From Deltaproteobacteria bacterium (GTDB taxonomy: Bacteria; Desulfobacterota; Desulfarculia; Adiutricales; Adiutricaceae), in contig JAITJB010000171.1 of assembly GCA_031279155.1 (NCBI GenBank), positions 1 through 8,518 of the forward strand: a stretch of DNA of 8,518 nt. The letters are read 5' to 3'. The position numbers were made by a program, and so were the translations under genes. Position 1 is the first letter of the stretch. Every line of letters begins with the position of its first letter. Positions 4,385-8,518 of this stretch are shown here, one piece after another. The notes under the pieces are model-generated. The model made no database searches and was not told the origin of the DNA. It was given only the letters and a program-made list of their open reading frames with translations.

Positions 4385-4669
4385 ATGCGCTACCAATACA
4401 AGACAAAGAGGGTCTGCTCTAAGGCCATAACCTTTGAGATAAATGACGGGCTGGTTAGCGGGGTAAAATTTGATGGGGGCTGCGACGGTAACCTAAAAGG
4501 TATCTCGCTATTAACTGAGGGTAGACCGGCAGCCGAAGTAGCCGAAATGCTGGCCCACGTTAAATGCAAGAAAAAGAGCACCTCATGCCCGGCTCAGCTT
4601 TCCTTGGCTTTAAAAGAAGCAATCAAAAAAGCCGAAAGTGAAAGCATTAAACAAACCGATAAGATCTAG
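4385..4669 (+). CDS. Small TSCPD-domain protein of unknown function
   Basis: This 94-residue, probably cytoplasmic protein matches the stand-alone TSCPD family (TIGR03905 type). Landmarks are Y5, C11 with the following SKAITFEI strand, FDGGCDGNL (29-37), a helical middle, C61, and the name motif at 66-70. That motif reads TSCPA, so the Asp of TSCPD is replaced by Ala. Four cysteines (C11, C33, C61, C68) sit at the conserved places and could bind a metal or Fe-S cluster; that is inference. The related domain occurs at the C-terminus of B12-dependent ribonucleotide reductases, but the role of the free form is not established. The C-terminus is Lys/Glu-rich. It is translationally coupled to the permease 12 bp upstream, and its TAG overlaps the mfd stop on the other strand. 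Confidence 0.85.
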   Translation: MRYQYKTKRVCSKAITFEINDGLVSGVKFDGGCDGNLKGISLLTEGRPAAEVAEMLAHVKCKKKSTSCPAQLSLALKEAIKKAESESIKQTDKI

Positions 4670-7600
4670 ATAAGCCTAAGTAAAAATTCTTTTACGCCTT
4701 CAAGCGGGCGGCCTAAATTTGAGTACTCGGTTTTATTGACGATAAGCTTTCCCTGCGGGGTCAACCGATTGCGGCGGTGGCCGCTAGAAACTAAAGCTAA
4801 AACCTTTTCGTAGTCAGCCGGCCCTTCGGGCCCGAAGGTTAAGGTTAGGCCCTCGGTTCCGCCCTCGAGGCGGCGGACCCTAGCTTTCCTGAGCCTTAGT
4901 TTTACGCAGGTTAAGTCAATGAGATTTAAAGCTTCTTGGGGCAGGGGACCTAAGCGATCTTCCATCTCAGAAGTTATGTCTAAGGCCTCTTCTTCGGTGG
5001 CTGCCGTAGATAGCCTTCTATAGATATCTAAACGGACTTCGGTATCCTTGGCGTAACTCTCGGGCAAAAAGGCCGGGAGGCCCACGACCACTTCCGGCTC
5101 ATAATCCTCCTGGAAGGGCTCGTTTTTAATTTCACGGATAGTTTGCTCCATAAGTTGGGCGTACATCTCAAAGCCGACTAAAGAGGCCTGACCGCTCTGG
5201 GCCGTACCTAAGATGTTACCGCTTCCCCGAATCTGAAGATCGTGGATGGCTATCTGGTAGCCGCTACCTAAGTCAGTATGATCTAAAAGGGCTTTGAGGC
5301 GCTTACGGGCGTCGGTAGTTAGAGTTTCGGGATCGTCAACCATGAGGTAGCAGTAAGCTTGTAGATGGCCCCGGCCGACCCGGCCGCGCAATTGGTAGAG
5401 CTGAGCTAAACCAAAGCGATCGGATCGATCGATAATCATGGTATTGGCCGAAGGAAAGTCAAGCCCGCTTTCGACAATCGAGGTAGCCACCCAGACATCG
5501 ATTTCGCGGTTTAAAAACCTCCTTAAGGCTTTTTCCAATTCGCTGCTACTCATCTGGCCGTGGCCCACGCCAAAGCGCACCAAGGGCATAAGTTCGGATA
5601 GGTGTTTAACAACCCTATCAATATCTCTCACTTGATTGTGGATAAAGAAGACCTGCCCGCCTCTAGCCAGCTCAAAATCTATGGCGTCGCAGATGGCCTC
5701 ATCGGTCCGCCGGATTATCTTTGTTCTTATGGCCAATCTATCTTGGGGCGAGGTCTCGATAACCGACATGTCCCGAATGCCGTTCATGGACATCGAAAGG
5801 CTGCGGGGGATGGGGGTGGCGCTCATGGAGAGAACGTCTACTTGAGCCCGAAACTTTTTGAGTTTTTCTTTGTCGGAAACGCCAAAGCGGTGCTCTTCAT
5901 CGATAACTAGAAGGCCTAGATCTTTAAAGCGAACGTCCTTTTGAAGTAACCTATGGGTGCCGATGACGACATCGACCTGGCCGTTAGCTAAATGAGATAA
6001 GATCTCTTTTTGCTCGGCTGGTTTTTTAAACCTCGATAGCGAGGCTACGGTTACCGGCCAATTTTTTAAGCGCTCAGCAAAGCTCTTTTCATGCTGCTCA
6101 GCTAAGATGGTGGTGGGCACTAAGACAGCAACTTGCTTGCGATCGCAAATAACCTTAAAAGCCGCCCGCATGGCTACTTCTGTTTTACCGTAGCCCACAT
6201 CGCCGCACACTAACCTATCCATGGGCTTGGCCTTGGCCAGATCGGCTAAGACATCGTCAATGGCCCTTTCCTGGTCGGGCGTGGGATCGTACTGAAAGGC
6301 CGCCTCAAATTCCGTGAGCATCTGATCGCGAGGCGAAAAGGAAAAACCATCGGTGGCCTGACGTAAGGCGTAGAGCTTTAAGAGCTCTTCGGCCATCTCC
6401 CGGATATTTTCCTTAACCTTGCTCTTGACCTTCTCCCAAGAGCCGCTGCCTAGGCGATCTAAGAGGGGCGGATGATCGCTTGGGCCGACATATTTAGAGA
6501 CGGATTTAAATCTCTCGACCGGGACGTAGAGAATATCGCCGCCTCGGTAGCATAGATGCAGAAAATCGCCTTTTTGGCCGCTGGAGAGAACTAAGGTCAC
6601 TAAGCCTAGATATTGACCTATGCCGTGCTCACTGTGGACCACGTAATCGCCGGTCGATAAATCCCTTAAGGCCGAAAAGCCCTTAAGCCCCCTAAATTCT
6701 TCTTTGGACCTGCGCCTTAAGCGCTGCCGCGTGCCGAAGATCTCATCTTCGGCGATATAGGCCTCGCTATCGGAGGGGGAGGCAAAGCCGCCGGATATCT
6801 GCCCGACGTCAAAAGCTAGCGTCCCGAAGTTGACTTTACCGGCTAAAGTCTTAGTGGGGCTTAGATCGTACTCCAAAAGCATTTCGGCGAGTCTTCGGCT
6901 CTGCTCTGGCGTCCTTAAAACTAGCCTAACCGAAAAGCCCCGGCCCATTAAGGCCTTGAGGCGGGCGGCTAGCGGCCCCAAAAAGCCGGTGGCCCGCCTA
7001 GGGACGTTCATAAGAGCCCTTAAATCGTTATTACTCTCACAGTCAAAGCGGATGTTGTAATTTGGGGTGGGAAGGCCGAAATTATCGATAGAAAGCTCTC
7101 TAGCCAAGGTCAGGCCCTGGGGCAGGCTGATTAGATCTTCTTTAAGTTTTTCGGGGTCGGTAAACAGCCATTGCTTGGGAAGATGAGGTCTTTCTTCAGC
7201 TATTAGCCTTGAAAAATGGTTACTTATGCCCAAGTAAGTTGAAGTTGCCGCTTCCCAAAAGCGCTCCGGCTCTAAAATTAAGAGCCTAGAATTTTGATGA
7301 GCCAGGTAATCGGTTATATGGCGACCCGGCGGATTATAAAGGGGACCCCACTGCTCCATCTCGGCGGGCAAGGGCCACTCGTCTAAGCGGTTTAAAAGCG
7401 GCTGCCATAAAAGAGAGTGCCAGCCGCTGTGCTCAGCCATTTGTTTGAGCTTTTTAGCCGCCTCCCGGCGGTCGAAGGCCCCGGTTGGGGCTTCGGAGGC
7501 CGGGGTTAAGACCACGGAATTGAGATTTCCAACCGATCTTTGATCGGTTATCCTAAAAGTCCGGATGGATTCTACGAAATCGCCAAAAAAATCGACGCGA

Positions 7601-8190
7601 ATTGGTCTTTCAGCCCCGCCCGGGAAGAGATCAATTAGCCCGCCGCGTACGGCGTAATCGGCCGTTGATTCGACTAGTCCGACTCTACGGTAGCCATTGG
7701 TCTCTAAATACTCTTTAAGATTTTCATAGTTGGTTTCAGAGCCCTTGGTAATAGTTAGGGTCCGGGCCTCAAGATTTTTAACCGAGGGCACTAACCTTAG
7801 GCTGGAAGCCGCCCAGCCGACGACCACGGCCCCGAAGCCGTCTCTAGCCAAAAGTGACAGTGAATTTAAGCGTTCGGCCGCCGCCGCCGGGCCGCTGTAC
7901 TGGCCTATGAAGGGCTTGGTTTCCGATCCCGACAAGACGCCCACCTTGCCGTCGGGCCAAAAATAACTCAGATCGCCTAGGAGATCTTCGGCCTCAACCG
8001 GTGACGGGGTCAGGATTAAAAGCTTTTTGCCCTTTAAGGGGCCTTCCATGAGCTGGGATACTTTGCGGGCCAGGGCCGGCAGATTTACGCCGGAGAGTCC
8101 AACGATACTGCCGTCGCCAGGAGCTAGCGTCCTTAGGGCGTCGCCGGTCACAGGGCGCCTATAGCCAGATACATGGTGACCATGGACCAT
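4666..8190 (-). CDS. mfd: Transcription-repair coupling factor Mfd
   Basis: An ATP-driven DNA translocase of 1174 residues (E. coli 1148) that removes RNA polymerase stalled at lesions and recruits UvrA. Domains in order: a UvrB-like N-terminal module (about 30-400) with ADYAVRGGLIDLFP (177-190) and a degenerate, lysine-free P-loop, as expected; the RNA polymerase-binding domain (about 504-570, GDYVVHSEHGIGQYLG, LYVPVERF); and the RecG-like motor (about 590-950) with Walker A GDVGYGKT (663-670), TTILAEQH (693-700), DEEH (764-767), SATPIPR (790-796) and QLRGRVGR (933-940). The C-terminal regulatory domain covers about 1030-1174 (RLDIYRRLSTA). All motor motifs look intact. The start is uncertain: ATG at 8190 has no Shine-Dalgarno, and GTG at 8151 (residue 14) has only a weak AGG but sits nearer the family start. 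The gene converges on the TSCPD gene. Confidence 0.97.
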   Translation of the reverse strand: MVHGHHVSGYRRPVTGDALRTLAPGDGSIVGLSGVNLPALARKVSQLMEGPLKGKKLLILTPSPVEAEDLLGDLSYFWPDGKVGVLSGSETKPFIGQYSGPAAAAERLNSLSLLARDGFGAVVVGWAASSLRLVPSVKNLEARTLTITKGSETNYENLKEYLETNGYRRVGLVESTADYAVRGGLIDLFPGGAERPIRVDFFGDFVESIRTFRITDQRSVGNLNSVVLTPASEAPTGAFDRREAAKKLKQMAEHSGWHSLLWQPLLNRLDEWPLPAEMEQWGPLYNPPGRHITDYLAHQNSRLLILEPERFWEAATSTYLGISNHFSRLIAEERPHLPKQWLFTDPEKLKEDLISLPQGLTLARELSIDNFGLPTPNYNIRFDCESNNDLRALMNVPRRATGFLGPLAARLKALMGRGFSVRLVLRTPEQSRRLAEMLLEYDLSPTKTLAGKVNFGTLAFDVGQISGGFASPSDSEAYIAEDEIFGTRQRLRRRSKEEFRGLKGFSALRDLSTGDYVVHSEHGIGQYLGLVTLVLSSGQKGDFLHLCYRGGDILYVPVERFKSVSKYVGPSDHPPLLDRLGSGSWEKVKSKVKENIREMAEELLKLYALRQATDGFSFSPRDQMLTEFEAAFQYDPTPDQERAIDDVLADLAKAKPMDRLVCGDVGYGKTEVAMRAAFKVICDRKQVAVLVPTTILAEQHEKSFAERLKNWPVTVASLSRFKKPAEQKEILSHLANGQVDVVIGTHRLLQKDVRFKDLGLLVIDEEHRFGVSDKEKLKKFRAQVDVLSMSATPIPRSLSMSMNGIRDMSVIETSPQDRLAIRTKIIRRTDEAICDAIDFELARGGQVFFIHNQVRDIDRVVKHLSELMPLVRFGVGHGQMSSSELEKALRRFLNREIDVWVATSIVESGLDFPSANTMIIDRSDRFGLAQLYQLRGRVGRGHLQAYCYLMVDDPETLTTDARKRLKALLDHTDLGSGYQIAIHDLQIRGSGNILGTAQSGQASLVGFEMYAQLMEQTIREIKNEPFQEDYEPEVVVGLPAFLPESYAKDTEVRLDIYRRLSTAATEEEALDITSEMEDRLGPLPQEALNLIDLTCVKLRLRKARVRRLEGGTEGLTLTFGPEGPADYEKVLALVSSGHRRNRLTPQGKLIVNKTEYSNLGRPLEGVKEFLLRLI

Positions 8191-8518
8191 TGTGATGATA
8201 TAAAAAGAAAGAAACGCACTTTAACCAACTAAAAAGTTAACAATGAAAATTAAAGACTGCATGTTTAAGTTGTTGAAATAATTAAAAATAATTTCCTATT
8301 GGGCTTTTTCCTGTGTCTTAGGATACTTATTGTTTTGGCCGATCCTAAACCAAGATTCTGTCTGAAAATCAACTTAAACCTCAGCCGCCCATCTGTCAAG
8401 ACCTAAGAACTATGTCAAGCTTCTCCAATTTCTTAAAGTCCAAAATTAACCTAACATTTCCAGATAATTATCGAATATTGTCTAAAAGTAGCCCGACCTG
8501 AGACTTAAAGGCGCTTTT
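8191..8518. other. AT-rich non-coding region upstream of mfd
   Basis: No convincing gene is seen in these 328 bases on either strand. They should contain the mfd promoter and leader. Short inverted matches such as TTAAC/GTTAA (8221-8240) are present. At the right edge the minus strand is open for 16 codons (8518-8471) before a TAA at 8470-8468. It could be the end of an upstream leftward gene but is too short to support. Confidence 0.5.
8371..8418 (-). promoter_or_regulatory. Weak mfd promoter candidate with duplicated TTGACA
   Basis: Two perfect minus-strand TTGACA hexamers (8418-8413 and 8399-8394) lie in direct repeat 19 bp apart. The downstream one is followed after 17 bp by TAAGTT (8376-8371), a poor -10 element matching only three of six positions. 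The mfd leader would then be about 175 nt. The repeat of CTTGACA could also be a protein-binding site. Confidence 0.25.

Noticed and set aside
5438..5910. Plus-strand open frames inside mfd
   Set aside because: They are antisense shadows of the conserved helicase motor and have no recognisable protein sequence.
8468..8518. C-terminal end of an upstream minus-strand gene at the right edge
   Set aside because: Only 16 codons are open and no family is recognisable; such a length is expected by chance.

Overview
The window suggests a Gram-negative, probably anaerobic bacterium. My best guess is a Desulfobacterota/deltaproteobacterial-type lineage, with low confidence. The guess rests on the mix of genes (Amt plus PII, a divergent NCS2 permease followed by a small TSCPD protein, a full-length Mfd), roughly balanced base composition with AT-rich spacers, and G-run Shine-Dalgarno sites. 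Nothing here fixes the species.

Layout from left to right. Bases 1-139 hold the C-terminal end of an unrecognised lysine-rich protein (+). Bases 140-483 form a gap. It contains a strong intrinsic terminator that works on the minus strand (209-253), a possible 22-residue membrane peptide gene just upstream of it on that strand (301-369), and a sigma-54-like promoter on the plus strand (438-453). Next come amtB (484-1749) and a PII gene, glnB (1785-2129), forming an ammonium uptake and nitrogen-signalling operon. A tRNA-Arg(ACG) gene (2255-2331) follows, with its own promoter candidate and a textbook terminator (2340-2383).

Bases 2384-3115 carry no convincing intact gene. They hold decayed or structured DNA: about 18-bp tandem repeats (2567-2668), a possible remnant of a Y1/REP-associated transposase C-terminus on the minus strand (2682-2762), a three-stem structure ending in a T-run (2761-2858), A-tracts, and a promoter plus multi-hairpin leader for the next gene. 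A divergent NCS2-type permease (3116-4372) and a small TSCPD-domain protein (4385-4669) form a tight two-gene unit. They converge on mfd (minus, 4666-8190), the transcription-repair coupling factor. The stop codons of the TSCPD gene and mfd overlap in one CTAG. Bases 8191-8518 are a non-coding, AT-rich region upstream of mfd.

How the genes work together: AmtB imports or conducts ammonium and PII would gate it through its T-loop. The PII lacks the uridylylatable tyrosine, so control is probably by nucleotide and 2-oxoglutarate binding alone. The sigma-54-like site fits nitrogen-limitation control. The permease unit and mfd have no evident link to nitrogen control. No CRISPR array, intact mobile element or defence system is visible. 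The best candidates for something undescribed are the minus-strand mini-gene with its terminator and the structured region upstream of the permease.
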